This document shows positions 1 through 9,328 of a stretch of 64,000 nucleotides of DNA, piece after piece. The translations under genes and the position numbers were made by a program. The stretch is from the NCBI GenBank assembly GCA_944385965.1, contig CALWZG010000003.1, positions 1-64,000 on the forward strand, written 5' to 3'. The notes under the pieces are model-generated. The model was given only the letters and a program-made list of their open reading frames with translations, searched no databases and had not been told where the DNA came from. Position 1 is the first letter of the stretch; each line of letters begins with the position of its first letter. This DNA comes from an uncultured Anaerotruncus sp. (GTDB lineage Bacteria > Bacillota > Clostridia > Oscillospirales > Ruminococcaceae).

Positions 1-2034
1 GGTCTGACCATTCTGGAGGATAAGAAGAATGGTGAAGAGGACGCCATCATCACCTATACCCCAACCTTCCACAAGGATATGGATGAGGGGGATTATTATG
101 AGGTCAATATCCCTTATTCGGTGAAGAATATTAAGGTATCCGCCACACCCACCGATTTGGGCGCTTATCTTCAGTTCGCCCACGCTAAGGTGAAACCGGA
201 TGGGTCCTCAGGCATCTCCAATGAGACCAGCTCCTGGGTAAGCCTGAGCCCCAATACCCCTTCCAAAGTCTTTACTCCTGAGCCCTATGACGAGGATAAC
301 GCCGAATATACCTATTATGAGGCCATTGTGGAGGTCTGGCCAGAAAGCACACCTCCTCCGGGAGAGGAAGACAACAACCTGAACCGGGACCCCAATGATG
401 CCAGATACCAAGAGAAGGTGGTACGGTATCCCATCCATATTTATCGGGCGCCGCCCAACACCGACGCTACCTTGTCCAGCATTGTGCTGACCGACCAGGA
501 TAACCAGGCGGTTCCTTTCCTGGACTTTGAGCCGGAGACTTTTGAGTATGCCTTGGATGTGGATTATGAGGTTCGCAAGATTGTAGTGACTCCCACAGCC
601 ACCGATGCCAATGTCACCTCCATTCTGGTAAATAGCAAAAAAGTGAACAATGGTCAGCCTTCCAAGGAGATTACCCTGGAGGAAAAGACTACAACTGTCA
701 CAATTGTTGTAACCGCCGAGGATGGAAAAACCACTTGCACCTATAAACTGGCGATTACTCGTTCTGACCCCAGCAATGACGCACGTCTGGTAAAATTGGA
801 AGTCCAGAATATTGTGGATAGGCTGAAGCCTGTGTTCAACCCGGACGAAACCGATTATACCGCTGAGGTAGCGGAAGGAGCGGAAGGAGTTATCATCACC
901 CCAACCGCCAACCATCCCAAAGCCACTATTGAGGTGGATGGCAAACGTGTGGAAAGCGGCCAGCCCAGCGAGCTGATTCGGATTTTGAAGGTGAAGCAGA
1001 AGGTGAACATTGTGGTCACCGCTCAGGATGGAAAGACCACCCGGACCTACACCATCAACTTCCGCAACAACAATCTGGTGGAGAAAACAGATAACGCTGA
1101 CCTGGAGAGCTTGGATGTGACCCCTGGTTCCATGCAGCCCACCAAATTCAAGTCCTCTGTCACCACTTACGAGGTGGCCGTGGATGAGGAAACCTATGAT
1201 GTGATGCTGGATCCAGTACCAGCGGATTCCCTGGCTACCATGAAGGTTTATCAGGAAGGCAAGGAAATCGGGGATGACGATGGCAACTATGGCGGATACA
1301 TTGAGGATGGGGAAAATGAGTTTACCATTGAGGTAACCTCTCCCGACAAAACTAAAACGAAAACCTATACCGTTTTGGTTTATCGGAATGAGGAAGACAA
1401 GATGGGTAAATTGACCCCCATCGAGGCAGAGGACATTGACTTTGAGAATTCCTCTGATGTCATCATTGTGGATATCAGCAAATACTCCAGAGTAGGCAGC
1501 AGCGTTTTTGAGGAGTTGAAGAACTGGCCGGAGAAGACCATCATCTTCCAAGGGAATGACTACTCCCTGCAATTCAGGGCGAAAGACCTGCCAGAGGTGA
1601 TTCCTCATACAGATGCTTTTGACTTTGGCATGAGCTTCCGTTCCCCTGAGGAGGACGACATTATCGACGAGATTTATTCCCATTCCGGGAACCGCGGCGT
1701 GGATTTTGTGATGATTTACTTTAAGTATCATGGAGACCTGCCTGGGCCCGCAACCTTGAATTTCCATCTGGGGAATAAATACGCGGATGAAAACCTCTAT
1801 TGGAACTGCTACAATTCTGAGCGGGACCGGATAGATTACTATGGCCGAATCCGCACCAACTCCAAGGGAACTTTCAGTGTAAAGATGACCCATATGTCCA
1901 CTTGGATTGTTTCTCGGGATATGTTCAATGGTGCCAATAATGTGAACAACGCCAACGCGAATCTGGATTTGAGCGCGGAGGCCATCACTGATAAGCTGAT
2001 TCCCAATACCGGCGCGGAGGAGGATGAGCCATGA
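1..2034 (+). CDS. Cadherin-like beta-sandwich repeat surface protein (5' end outside window)
   Basis: The reading frame is open from base 1, so the true start lies upstream; about 677 codons are visible. Three successive repeats of roughly 100 residues (near bases 460-770, 775-1070 and 1100-1390) each follow the pattern of a paired strand, an FxPxxxxY element, a V-V-x-P-x-A core, and an ending with DGKTT-x-TY. This is the cadherin-like beta-sandwich fold of clostridial secreted proteins. A further, different beta-rich region follows (1390-1920). The C-terminus ends LIPNTGAEEDEP. IPNTG resembles the (S/P)PxTG signals of clostridial class B sortases, but no hydrophobic segment or basic tail follows it. 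The stop overlaps the start of the sortase gene (ATGA), so the two are probably translationally coupled. Fold assignment is good; role as sortase substrate is inference. Confidence 0.8.
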   Translation, partial: GLTILEDKKNGEEDAIITYTPTFHKDMDEGDYYEVNIPYSVKNIKVSATPTDLGAYLQFAHAKVKPDGSSGISNETSSWVSLSPNTPSKVFTPEPYDEDNAEYTYYEAIVEVWPESTPPPGEEDNNLNRDPNDARYQEKVVRYPIHIYRAPPNTDATLSSIVLTDQDNQAVPFLDFEPETFEYALDVDYEVRKIVVTPTATDANVTSILVNSKKVNNGQPSKEITLEEKTTTVTIVVTAEDGKTTCTYKLAITRSDPSNDARLVKLEVQNIVDRLKPVFNPDETDYTAEVAEGAEGVIITPTANHPKATIEVDGKRVESGQPSELIRILKVKQKVNIVVTAQDGKTTRTYTINFRNNNLVEKTDNADLESLDVTPGSMQPTKFKSSVTTYEVAVDEETYDVMLDPVPADSLATMKVYQEGKEIGDDDGNYGGYIEDGENEFTIEVTSPDKTKTKTYTVLVYRNEEDKMGKLTPIEAEDIDFENSSDVIIVDISKYSRVGSSVFEELKNWPEKTIIFQGNDYSLQFRAKDLPEVIPHTDAFDFGMSFRSPEEDDIIDEIYSHSGNRGVDFVMIYFKYHGDLPGPATLNFHLGNKYADENLYWNCYNSERDRIDYYGRIRTNSKGTFSVKMTHMSTWIVSRDMFNGANNVNNANANLDLSAEAITDKLIPNTGAEEDEP

Positions 2035-2891
2035 AAAAGTTTTTCTCCTTCCTATTAGTATTGGTACTGGTAGCGGCGCTGGGGGGCTTGGGTTATGCAG
2101 CCTATGTGCTTCTCAGTGAGGAAGGTCTGGGGGAGGCGGCGCAAGCCAACGCCTCCTCCAGCCAAGGCGGAAAGGGTTCAGGAACCGGTTTTGGCAGCGC
2201 TTCCATCAATCAGAAGAAGGAAGAGGAAAAACCCAGCGGAGCTGACATCCTTTCCTCAATCGCTTATGAAAAGGAGCAGAATCGGGATACGGTTGGATGG
2301 CTGATTGTGCCAGGGACAGATATCAATAACAGTGTGGTACAGGGATTTGACAACTCCTACTACCTGCGCCGGACCGAACGCAAGGAAGACGATATTTATG
2401 GCTGCTACTTCGCGGATTATAACAACGCCTTCGGAACAAGGGAAGAACTTTCCACCAATACGGTTATCTATGGGCACAGCGATTTGACCGATAGTCCCGA
2501 TGGACCCAAATTCTCCCAGCTGTTCCGGTTCACCGACCAGCAGTTTGCCAAGGAACATCCTGTCATTTCCTTCTCCACCCAGGAGGATTTAATGGATTGG
2601 CAGATTGTGGCAGTTTACTACACCGACCTGAACCTGGATTTTACCAATACCGAGTATGACCCAGCGGCACTGGCTCAGGAAGCGGCGGCCCGTTCCATTT
2701 GGAACTATGGGGTACCGGTTACAAGCCAGGATAAACTTTTAAGTTTGGTTACCTGTACGGTCAAGTATGGAGCGGAGGAAAAAGACCAAAGATTGGTTAT
2801 TTTGGCAAAGCTCTTGCCTGAGGGTGAAAATTCTGTTAAACTAGATGTGTTGGAAGCCAACCCAAATCCTCAGCAACCGGTTTTTAATTGA
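2031..2891 (+). CDS. Class B sortase
   Basis: 286 aa cysteine transpeptidase that would anchor secreted proteins to peptidoglycan. An N-terminal hydrophobic helix (residues 4-27) is followed by a Ser/Gly/Gln-rich linker and the catalytic domain from about residue 75. The triad is visible: His in VIYGHSD (about residue 149), Cys in SLVTC (about 242) and Arg in QRLVIL (about 254). The spacing and the GWL-x-VPGTDI and YYLRR motifs fit the SrtB subfamily. The start overlaps the stop of the preceding repeat protein by 4 bases. A flagellar rod gene follows 15 bases later, so this gene may be cotranscribed with the flagellar operon. Confidence 0.88.
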   Translation: MKKFFSFLLVLVLVAALGGLGYAAYVLLSEEGLGEAAQANASSSQGGKGSGTGFGSASINQKKEEEKPSGADILSSIAYEKEQNRDTVGWLIVPGTDINNSVVQGFDNSYYLRRTERKEDDIYGCYFADYNNAFGTREELSTNTVIYGHSDLTDSPDGPKFSQLFRFTDQQFAKEHPVISFSTQEDLMDWQIVAVYYTDLNLDFTNTEYDPAALAQEAAARSIWNYGVPVTSQDKLLSLVTCTVKYGAEEKDQRLVILAKLLPEGENSVKLDVLEANPNPQQPVFN

Positions 2892-2905
2892 AAGGAGCGG
2901 ACAAA

Positions 2906-3265
2906 ATGTTTGACAGCCTGTCATTTCGGGCGATGGAAAGCGGTATCGCCGCGATGAAAATGCGGGAAGAAGCCATTGTCCATAATCTGGCCAACGTGGA
3001 AACACCAGGTTTTAAAGCCCAGGAAGTTAGCTTCCGGGATGTGCTGGAACAGGAGCGCAACGGTGGGACAATTGGCCGGTATAACTTTGTGGCCACAGTA
3101 TCCACCGATGAAACCACCGAGATGCGTCCTGATGGGAATAATGTGGATGTGGATAAACAGAATGTAGAGTTGGTGAGCACTTATTTCCAGACAGCGGCCC
3201 TGTATCAAAAAATCAGCGGTACTTTTTCAAATGTCCGCTATGTGCTGACCAATGCCTTCAAATAA
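2906..3265 (+). CDS. flgB: Flagellar basal-body rod protein FlgB
   Basis: 119 aa proximal rod subunit, exported by the flagellar type III apparatus. It shows the N-terminal rod/hook signature (NLANVETPGFKA) and the C-terminal coiled-coil end (NVDVDKQNVELVSTYFQTAALYQ) that packs against other rod proteins. The ATG at 2906 is chosen because AAAGGAG at 2891-2897 sits 8 bases upstream; an in-frame TTG at 2888 overlaps the sortase stop and has no ribosome site. It is the first gene of the canonical flgB-flgC-fliE order. Confidence 0.95.
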   Translation: MFDSLSFRAMESGIAAMKMREEAIVHNLANVETPGFKAQEVSFRDVLEQERNGGTIGRYNFVATVSTDETTEMRPDGNNVDVDKQNVELVSTYFQTAALYQKISGTFSNVRYVLTNAFK

Positions 3266-3279
3266 GGGAGGGATAATCA

Positions 3280-3714
3280 ATGGCTTTTTTAAATTCTTTT
3301 AATATCGTTGGTTCCGCCCTAACCGCCGAGCGTTTTCGCAGCGATATTATTCTGCAAAACCTGGCAAACGCCAATACCACCAGTGGACCTGATGGGGAAC
3401 CCTATCGCCGGCGTCAGGTGGTGTTTGAGGAACGGGCTATGGATTTTCAGACCGCGCTGCGGGATGAGCAGAAGAAGCTGCAATCCGGTGGGGTTCGGGT
3501 AACGGAGATTGTGGAGAATGAAAACCCGTTTATTCCTGTGTATGACCCCTCCCATCCAGATGCCAATGAGGAAGGATATGTGATGTATCCCAATGTGAAC
3601 ACTGCTGAGGAGGTTATTGATTTGATGGCGGCTCAACGCGCTTACGAGACCAATGTGACCGCCTTTAATATCGTAAAATCTTTGGCACAAAAAGCGTTAG
3701 AAATTGGTAAATAA
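3280..3714 (+). CDS. flgC: Flagellar basal-body rod protein FlgC
   Basis: 144 aa rod subunit, the usual partner of FlgB. The N-terminal rod signature is NLANANTTSGPDG. The end carries the family C-terminal motif NVNTAEEVIDLMAAQRAYETN. GGGAGG lies 9 bases before the ATG. A strong terminator follows directly, which separates flgBC from fliE; this is unusual, since the three are commonly cotranscribed. Confidence 0.95.
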   Translation: MAFLNSFNIVGSALTAERFRSDIILQNLANANTTSGPDGEPYRRRQVVFEERAMDFQTALRDEQKKLQSGGVRVTEIVENENPFIPVYDPSHPDANEEGYVMYPNVNTAEEVIDLMAAQRAYETNVTAFNIVKSLAQKALEIGK

Positions 3715-3717
3715 GAT

Positions 3718-3757
3718 AAAATCTTCTCTATTCTGTCTGGAATAGAGAAGATTTTTT
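3718..3757 (+). terminator. Rho-independent terminator after flgC
   Basis: Inverted repeat with about 13 base pairs (ATCTTCTCTATTC paired with GAATAGAGAAGAT), a TGTCTG loop and a run of six T. It lies 4 bases after the flgC stop. Confidence 0.85.
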
Positions 3758-4189
3758 GTTTTATAATTGGAGATTTGCAATAATTAAATGGAAATTTGAA
3801 AGAAGAAAATGTTAAATTTATGAAATAACTCTGAATAATGGTTTATGGATTTATGTCGAAAAGGGGAAATTATTGTTGACGAATATTTAAAAAAATAGTA
3901 TACTGATGAAGGTACACAGGGGAAAAGTATTTGTTTTTACCCCCCTTTTTTTTATTTCAAAAAGATTGAAAATTTTTACATATAGATAAGCATAGAATGT
4001 TGTGGGGAAGGAACTCCATGATAGTAATTTATGAAGGAGAACAATGATCCTCTCTTGATGTATTTTTGAGAATGGGGAATTTTTTGCGAGCCTTTCTAAT
4101 TCTAAATAGTATTATCAATGTGTTATAAATTCCTGACAAAAATTTGATACACAGGTGAAAAAATCCAATAGATGAAGGAGCAATGAGAA
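3758..4189 (+). promoter_or_regulatory. fliE leader region with sigma-A promoter and early hairpin
   Basis: AT-rich gap of about 430 bases without a convincing gene. A near-consensus sigma-A promoter is present: TTGACG (3876-3881), a 17-base spacer, and TATACT (3899-3904). Only about 8 bases after the expected start, GGGGAAAA (3919-3926) can pair with TTTTACCCC (to 3943, one bulged A), followed by eight T (3946-3953). That layout resembles an attenuator or a very short terminated RNA. The remaining 235 bases to fliE show no other clear element. I looked for the conserved core of c-di-GMP-I riboswitches, known upstream of flgB in Clostridioides, and did not find it. Confidence 0.6.
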
Positions 4190-4492
4190 ATGAATATTAC
4201 GCCTATTTCTGGATTAACGCCATTTATAGAACCCCAGGGAATCCAAAAACAAGAAAACACTCAAACTGGGGGACTTCCTTTCGCGGATGTACTTAAAGAA
4301 TCCATCGCTCAGCTTGAGGAGACCCAAAAGGTATCCCAACAGGATGCTTATGATTTGGCGATGGGACGTACGGATGACCTCGCCGCAATTTCCATCAATA
4401 GCGCAAAAGCAGCCGTAGCCTTGGAAATGACTGTTCAGGTCGCTTCCAGGGCTGTTACTGCATACAAGGAGATTCTGCAGATGCAGATTTAA
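4190..4492 (+). CDS. fliE: Flagellar hook-basal body complex protein FliE
   Basis: 100 aa adaptor between the MS ring and the rod. The family pattern is clear: F-x-DVLKESIAQLEETQ, then DAYDLAMGRTDDL, and the C-terminal ALEMTVQVASRAVTAYKEI block. The ATG at 4190 has GAAGGAG 9 bases upstream. It is the first gene of the long fliE-to-cheD block. Confidence 0.95.
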   Translation: MNITPISGLTPFIEPQGIQKQENTQTGGLPFADVLKESIAQLEETQKVSQQDAYDLAMGRTDDLAAISINSAKAAVALEMTVQVASRAVTAYKEILQMQI

Positions 4493-4605
4493 ATTGGCCG
4501 AACCGTCACAACATCGCAGTAAAAATCGTGGTTTTAAAAGCCGGGGGCTGCGGTGTGAAAAGCGGTTGATTGGGGCGCTGGAGATTAGGAGTTGAAATAG
4601 GGCGA

Positions 4606-6192
4606 ATGAAAGAGCAAATCACCAAGGTGGTTGCCCCCATAAAAGAGTTTTGGGGGAAGCTGTCATCAAAAGCAAAAAAGTTGATATTGATTATCGGCGG
4701 AGCGGTGCTGGCAGGAGCTATCGCGTTGACTGTAATGCTTAATATCTCCTCAGGGGATATGCGTGTACTGTATCCTGGACTTTCGGCATCTGATTCCACC
4801 CAGGTTTATAGCGCTTTGCAGGAAATGGGTGTTCCTTTCCAAACCAATCAGAATGGAGAAATCACCGTTCCCAAGGAACAGTGGGGAGAAATTCAGCTGC
4901 AGCTGGCAGCCAAGGGTTACCCGCAATCTCCGCCGGCTTATGGAATCTATTTGGATAATACGGGATTTACCCGCACTGAATCCGAACGGAAAGAGATTCA
5001 GAAGTTCCAGACCCAAGACCGTTTGCAGGAAACCTTGATGCAGACCAAAGGTGTAAAACTGGCTACGGTTACTTTGGCCATCCCAGACGACAGCACCTAT
5101 GTGTGGGATACCCAGAAGGAAGAAAGTTCCGCAAGTGTCACCATTACTATGGAGCCTGGTTATGAATTGTCTGAGGAACGGGTGCTGGGTATTAAAAACC
5201 TGGTGGCTTTTGGTGTTCTTCCGCAAATAGACCCTGACAATGTAAAGGTCATTGACGCCGCCACAGGTGTGGAGCTTATGGCGAATCAGAGTGAGTTGGA
5301 AGCCAACGGTTTAAGCGAGAAACGGTTGGATTTTGAGCAGCGGGTTCAAAAAAGCATTGAGGATAATATTAAGCGGCTTTTAACCCCAATCTATGGTTCG
5401 GATGGGGTGACCGCTGTGGCCTGGGTCACTCTGGATTACGACAAGATGCTGACTCAGCAGCATCAGCTGGCCCCGGAAGAAGATGGGAATGGAGTTAAAA
5501 CCCACTTTGATGAACATTACACCGTAGGCGGCAATGTGCCAGTATCCGGTGTGGTAGGCGAGGAAAACAATACCGATACACCCAGCTACCCCAATCAGAC
5601 AGGGGATGGCACGGATGGTGCTGTCACTGATTATGACCGGAATATTGATTGGGATATCAGCTATATTGATACCCAGATTGAAAAGGGCCAGGCTATTTTG
5701 AAAGATGCGTCGGTAGCTGTTTTGGTGCGGGACTCTGATTTTACCCAGCAGAAACATGATGACTTGCTGGAAATGGTATCCAAAAGTGTCAATATTCGAC
5801 AAGATGCGATCTCTATTAAGAATTATGATTTGGGTATCAGCGAGGATGATGGAGAGCAGCCCACCGTGGCGGAACCCAATACCAATAAGCGCCTGCTGTT
5901 GATTATCATTATTGCGGCGGCAATCCTTCTGATTCTGATTATACTGCTGGTTGTATTCTTGATGCATCGCCGCAACAAGAAGCGCTTGGCTATGGAAGAG
6001 GCGGAATCCGCTAACCGTATCAGGGATTTGCAGACCGAGATTGAGCAGCATAAGAAGGAAATTCTGGAGAACGCTCAGGCCGCAAGCCAGAGTCCTGAGA
6101 ATGTAATCACCAACGAGGTGCGGCAATTTGCGAAGGAAAATCCTGAGATTACGGCGAACCTCATTCGTTCCATGCTGAAGGAGGAGGAGTGA
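4606..6192 (+). CDS. fliF: Flagellar M-ring protein FliF
   Basis: 528 aa protein that forms the membrane MS ring. It has an N-terminal transmembrane helix (about residues 24-46), two ring-building YscJ-like domains, a variable region around residues 290-350, a second transmembrane helix (about 430-455, very rich in I and L), and a cytoplasmic tail (ENPEITANLIRSMLKEE) that binds FliG. The ATG at 4606 is preferred to an in-frame TTG at 4570. Neither has an ideal ribosome site; TAGGAG lies 14 bases before the ATG. Confidence 0.95.
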   Translation: MKEQITKVVAPIKEFWGKLSSKAKKLILIIGGAVLAGAIALTVMLNISSGDMRVLYPGLSASDSTQVYSALQEMGVPFQTNQNGEITVPKEQWGEIQLQLAAKGYPQSPPAYGIYLDNTGFTRTESERKEIQKFQTQDRLQETLMQTKGVKLATVTLAIPDDSTYVWDTQKEESSASVTITMEPGYELSEERVLGIKNLVAFGVLPQIDPDNVKVIDAATGVELMANQSELEANGLSEKRLDFEQRVQKSIEDNIKRLLTPIYGSDGVTAVAWVTLDYDKMLTQQHQLAPEEDGNGVKTHFDEHYTVGGNVPVSGVVGEENNTDTPSYPNQTGDGTDGAVTDYDRNIDWDISYIDTQIEKGQAILKDASVAVLVRDSDFTQQKHDDLLEMVSKSVNIRQDAISIKNYDLGISEDDGEQPTVAEPNTNKRLLLIIIIAAAILLILIILLVVFLMHRRNKKRLAMEEAESANRIRDLQTEIEQHKKEILENAQAASQSPENVITNEVRQFAKENPEITANLIRSMLKEEE

Positions 6193-6195
6193 GCC

Positions 6196-7209
6196 ATGCC
6201 TACACGAACCGGAAAACGTACGCCCCTTGAAAAAGCGGCGGCGGTAGTCATCGCTCTGGGGGCGGACAACGCCTCTGAAGTCTATAAGTATCTGCGGGAA
6301 GATGAGGTGGAGCAGCTTTCCCTGGAGATCTCCAAAATGAACCGGCTGTCCCCAGAGGACATGAAGTCCATTATGGATGATTTCTATGGGCTGTGCCTCA
6401 CCCAAAAGGTCATCGCGGAAGGCGGCATCGCCTATGCCCGTGATGTTCTGGAAAAAGCTTATGGTCCCCAAAAGGCCCTCAGCCTGATGGAGCAGGTTTC
6501 CAAGTCCCTGCGGACAGTGGCCTTTGAGTTTGTCCGGAAGGCGGACTACAAAAACTTGCAGATGATGCTCCAAAATGAGCACCCCCAAACCATCGCCCTG
6601 ATCCTGTCTTACGCCAGGGCGGAGCAGGCTTCCCAGATTATCGCTGAGCTGCCTAAGGACCTGCAAATCGATGTGGTTGAGCGTATTGCCAACCTGGATC
6701 GGGTTTCTCCAGAGATTATCAATATTGTGGAGCGCTCTTTGGAGCAGCGGTTCTCCTCAGTGGTTTCCTCCGAACTCATGGAAGTGGGCGGCGTAGGATA
6801 TGTGGCGGACATCATGAACCATGTGGACCGCAATACCGAGAAGTACATATTCGACGAACTCAATGCCAACAACCCTGTGCTGTCCGACGAGATTCACAAG
6901 CTCATGTTCGTTTTCGAGGATATTGTTTATCTGGACAGCATCGCAATCCAGAGGTTCATCCGGGAAACCGATTCCAAAGATTTGGCGGTGGCCCTCAAAG
7001 CCGCTCCAGAGGATGTCAAAGAGGTTATCTTCCAGAACATGTCTCAGCGTATGCAGGAGAATATCAAATCCGATATGCAGTACCTGCGTAATGTGCGTAT
7101 GCGTGACGCTGAGGAAGCCCAGCAGCGTATTGTGGGTACCATTCGTCAGTTGGAAGAGGCCGGCGAGATTGTGATTTCCAAGGGCGGAAAGGATGAGATC
7201 ATTGCTTAA
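6196..7209 (+). CDS. fliG: Flagellar motor switch protein FliG
   Basis: 337 aa C-ring component that contacts MotA and sets rotation direction. It has the three armadillo-like domains, with the EHPQTIALILS motif in the middle domain and a C-terminal charged helix region (MFVFEDIVYLDSIAIQRFIRE) carrying the torque-generating charges. It starts 4 bases after the fliF stop with a GGAGGAG ribosome site and overlaps fliH by 17 bases. Confidence 0.96.
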   Translation: MPTRTGKRTPLEKAAAVVIALGADNASEVYKYLREDEVEQLSLEISKMNRLSPEDMKSIMDDFYGLCLTQKVIAEGGIAYARDVLEKAYGPQKALSLMEQVSKSLRTVAFEFVRKADYKNLQMMLQNEHPQTIALILSYARAEQASQIIAELPKDLQIDVVERIANLDRVSPEIINIVERSLEQRFSSVVSSELMEVGGVGYVADIMNHVDRNTEKYIFDELNANNPVLSDEIHKLMFVFEDIVYLDSIAIQRFIRETDSKDLAVALKAAPEDVKEVIFQNMSQRMQENIKSDMQYLRNVRMRDAEEAQQRIVGTIRQLEEAGEIVISKGGKDEIIA

Positions 7210-7951
7210 GGTCATCAAGCAGATCCCACAACACACGCAGAAGGGAAATGGGTTCATTGAGATTCCTGCCGGACGCCCATCCGCTTCTATGATAGAAGGT
7301 GAGGAGACTGGGCAAGGGCAAGGACGCAGCCAGTCCATATCCTATTCTGTTCAAGCCGCCTATGATGAGATTATTGGTAAAGCCAAACAGGACAGCGAGG
7401 TATTGGTGCGGCAGATGCTGGACAACGCCAAACGTCAATGTGAGGAGATGAGCCGAAACGCCCGGAGAGAGGTAGCTGAGCTGCGTCAGCAGGCTTGGGA
7501 TGATGGCTTCCAGGAGGCAGTGAAAGAGCTGAGGGAACAGGTCACAGGAGAGTTGTCCAGTATGAACAACCTGCTGGCGGAGATGAAGCTTCAGCATCAC
7601 CAGTTCATGGAGGCTTACCAAAAGGCCCTCCAAGATTTGGCGATTGATGTGGCCTCCCGTATCCTGTCCCATCGGATTGAGGAAAACCCAGTGGAAATGG
7701 TGGATTTGATCAATGAGGCGGTAGGCTCGGTAAAGGACGCCGAGTGGATGTCGGTGGACCTGTCCAAACAGATGACTGGATTGGTCCAGGAGATGGAATC
7801 CGTTCTGGCGAAGGAAAATCATCGGTCCATAGAGGTGAATGGACGGGAACTTCCAAAGGGTGCCTGTCTCATCACTACCCCGGAAGGACAGATAGATGCC
7901 TCCATTGGAACCCAGTTGGAAAATCTCCGCAAACAGTTTCAGAAAGTGTGA
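7193..7951 (+). CDS. fliH: Flagellar assembly protein FliH
   Basis: 252 aa negative regulator and stator-like partner of the export ATPase FliI. A Glu/Arg/Gln-rich coiled coil (about residues 55-120) leads into the C-terminal FliH/V-ATPase-E-like domain. The N-terminal MRSLLKVIK matches the short conserved FliH start, which supports the overlapping start inside fliG. Low sequence conservation is normal for FliH; position between fliG and fliI settles the call. Confidence 0.88.
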   Translation: MRSLLKVIKQIPQHTQKGNGFIEIPAGRPSASMIEGEETGQGQGRSQSISYSVQAAYDEIIGKAKQDSEVLVRQMLDNAKRQCEEMSRNARREVAELRQQAWDDGFQEAVKELREQVTGELSSMNNLLAEMKLQHHQFMEAYQKALQDLAIDVASRILSHRIEENPVEMVDLINEAVGSVKDAEWMSVDLSKQMTGLVQEMESVLAKENHRSIEVNGRELPKGACLITTPEGQIDASIGTQLENLRKQFQKV

Positions 7952-7979
7952 CAGGCCTGGAGAAAGGAGTTGAGAGGTC

Positions 7980-9311
7980 ATGCCATTAAAAACTGCGTAT
8001 CAGTTTCCCAAGGTGGAAAGGTGCCGCCAGATTTTGTCTATGGCGGACCTCTATACCCGCAAAGGCATGATTGATAAAATTGTGGGTATGACAGTGGAAG
8101 CCACCGGCTTGGAGTGCAGCATTGGAGATGTGTGCAACATTCTTTTGGATGGAGAGGAAAAACCCATTCTGTCCGAAGTGGTTGGTTTCCGTGAGAATAA
8201 GGTGCTCCTGATGCCCTACCAGGATATTGAGGGAATTGGATACGGGAGTACTGTACAAAATTTAGGCACGAAATTGATGATTAAAGTTGGGCCGGACCTG
8301 ATTGGCCGGACGGTGGACGCTTTGGGAAATCCCATTGATGGGGGTCCGCCTCTGGAAGCGGTAGGGGAGTATTCCATCAATGGTACCCCCTCCAATCCAA
8401 TGGACCGGCCCAGTATTGATACACCCATTGAATTTGGAGTGAAGGCCATTGACGGGATGCTGACCATCGGTAAAGGCCAACGTATGGGTATCTTCGCCGG
8501 AAGCGGCGTGGGCAAAAGTACCTTGATGGGAATGATTGCCCGCAATGTGAAAGCGGACATCAATGTCATTGCGCTGGTGGGAGAGCGTGGCCGTGAGGTT
8601 GTGGAATTTATCAACAACTGCTTGGGCCCGGAAGGGGTCAAGCGCTCGGTGCTGGTGGTGGCTACCTCCGACCAGCCAGCCATGATGCGGTATAAATGCG
8701 CTTTGACCGCCACCGCTATTGCGGAATATTTCCGGGACCAGGGCAAAGATGTGCTGTTGATGATGGACTCCCTTACCCGGTTCGCCATGGCCCAGCGGGA
8801 AATTGGCCTGAGTATTGGGGAACCCCCCGTAGCCAGAGGATATACCCCCTCCATTTATGCAGCCCTTCCCAAATTGTTGGAACGCTCCGGTAATTTTGAG
8901 ACGGGCTCCATCACAGGGATTTATACGGTTCTGGTGGAGGGCGACGATACCAATGAGCCTATTGCGGATACCGTTCGAGGTATCATTGATGGACATATCA
9001 TCCTGTCCAGAAAAATCGCGATGAAGAACCACTATCCCGCCATCGATGTGCTGGCCAGCGTCAGCCGTTTGATGACAGAGATTGTAACACCGGAACATCG
9101 GGACGCCGCGGGCAAAATCCGCAATATGATGTCTGTGTACCGGGACAATCAGGACCTGATTTCTATTGGCGCTTATAAAGCGGGTAGCAACCCGGACTTG
9201 GACAACGCCATCGCTCATATAAATGGAATCAATGAGTTTTTGCAGCAGAGTGTAGGTTCTAAAGTGGATTTTGATGAAACCATCCAGCAGCTGTTAAAGC
9301 TGGTTTCCTGA
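7980..9311 (+). CDS. fliI: Flagellum-specific export ATPase FliI
   Basis: 443 aa ATPase related to the F1 beta subunit, which powers substrate unfolding at the type III gate. Walker A is GSGVGKST (near residue 174), Walker B is in DVLLMMDSLTRFA, and GERGREV is the conserved catalytic-glutamate motif. ATG 7980 follows AAAGGAG. Confidence 0.96.
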   Translation: MPLKTAYQFPKVERCRQILSMADLYTRKGMIDKIVGMTVEATGLECSIGDVCNILLDGEEKPILSEVVGFRENKVLLMPYQDIEGIGYGSTVQNLGTKLMIKVGPDLIGRTVDALGNPIDGGPPLEAVGEYSINGTPSNPMDRPSIDTPIEFGVKAIDGMLTIGKGQRMGIFAGSGVGKSTLMGMIARNVKADINVIALVGERGREVVEFINNCLGPEGVKRSVLVVATSDQPAMMRYKCALTATAIAEYFRDQGKDVLLMMDSLTRFAMAQREIGLSIGEPPVARGYTPSIYAALPKLLERSGNFETGSITGIYTVLVEGDDTNEPIADTVRGIIDGHIILSRKIAMKNHYPAIDVLASVSRLMTEIVTPEHRDAAGKIRNMMSVYRDNQDLISIGAYKAGSNPDLDNAIAHINGINEFLQQSVGSKVDFDETIQQLLKLVS

Positions 9312-9328
9312 TAAGGTGATAAAAGGTT

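Noticed and set aside
208..1893. Long open frame on the - strand under the cadherin-like protein
   Set aside because: It has no ribosome site or recognisable domain, and the + strand frame has clear repeats; it is a shadow of codon use.
2015..2045. Programmed frameshift joining the IPNTG end to the hydrophobic start of the sortase
   Set aside because: No slippery heptamer is present, and the sortase has its own ATG in a normal ATGA overlap.
3758..4189. c-di-GMP-I riboswitch upstream of fliE
   Set aside because: The conserved receptor sequence and tetraloop region were not found.
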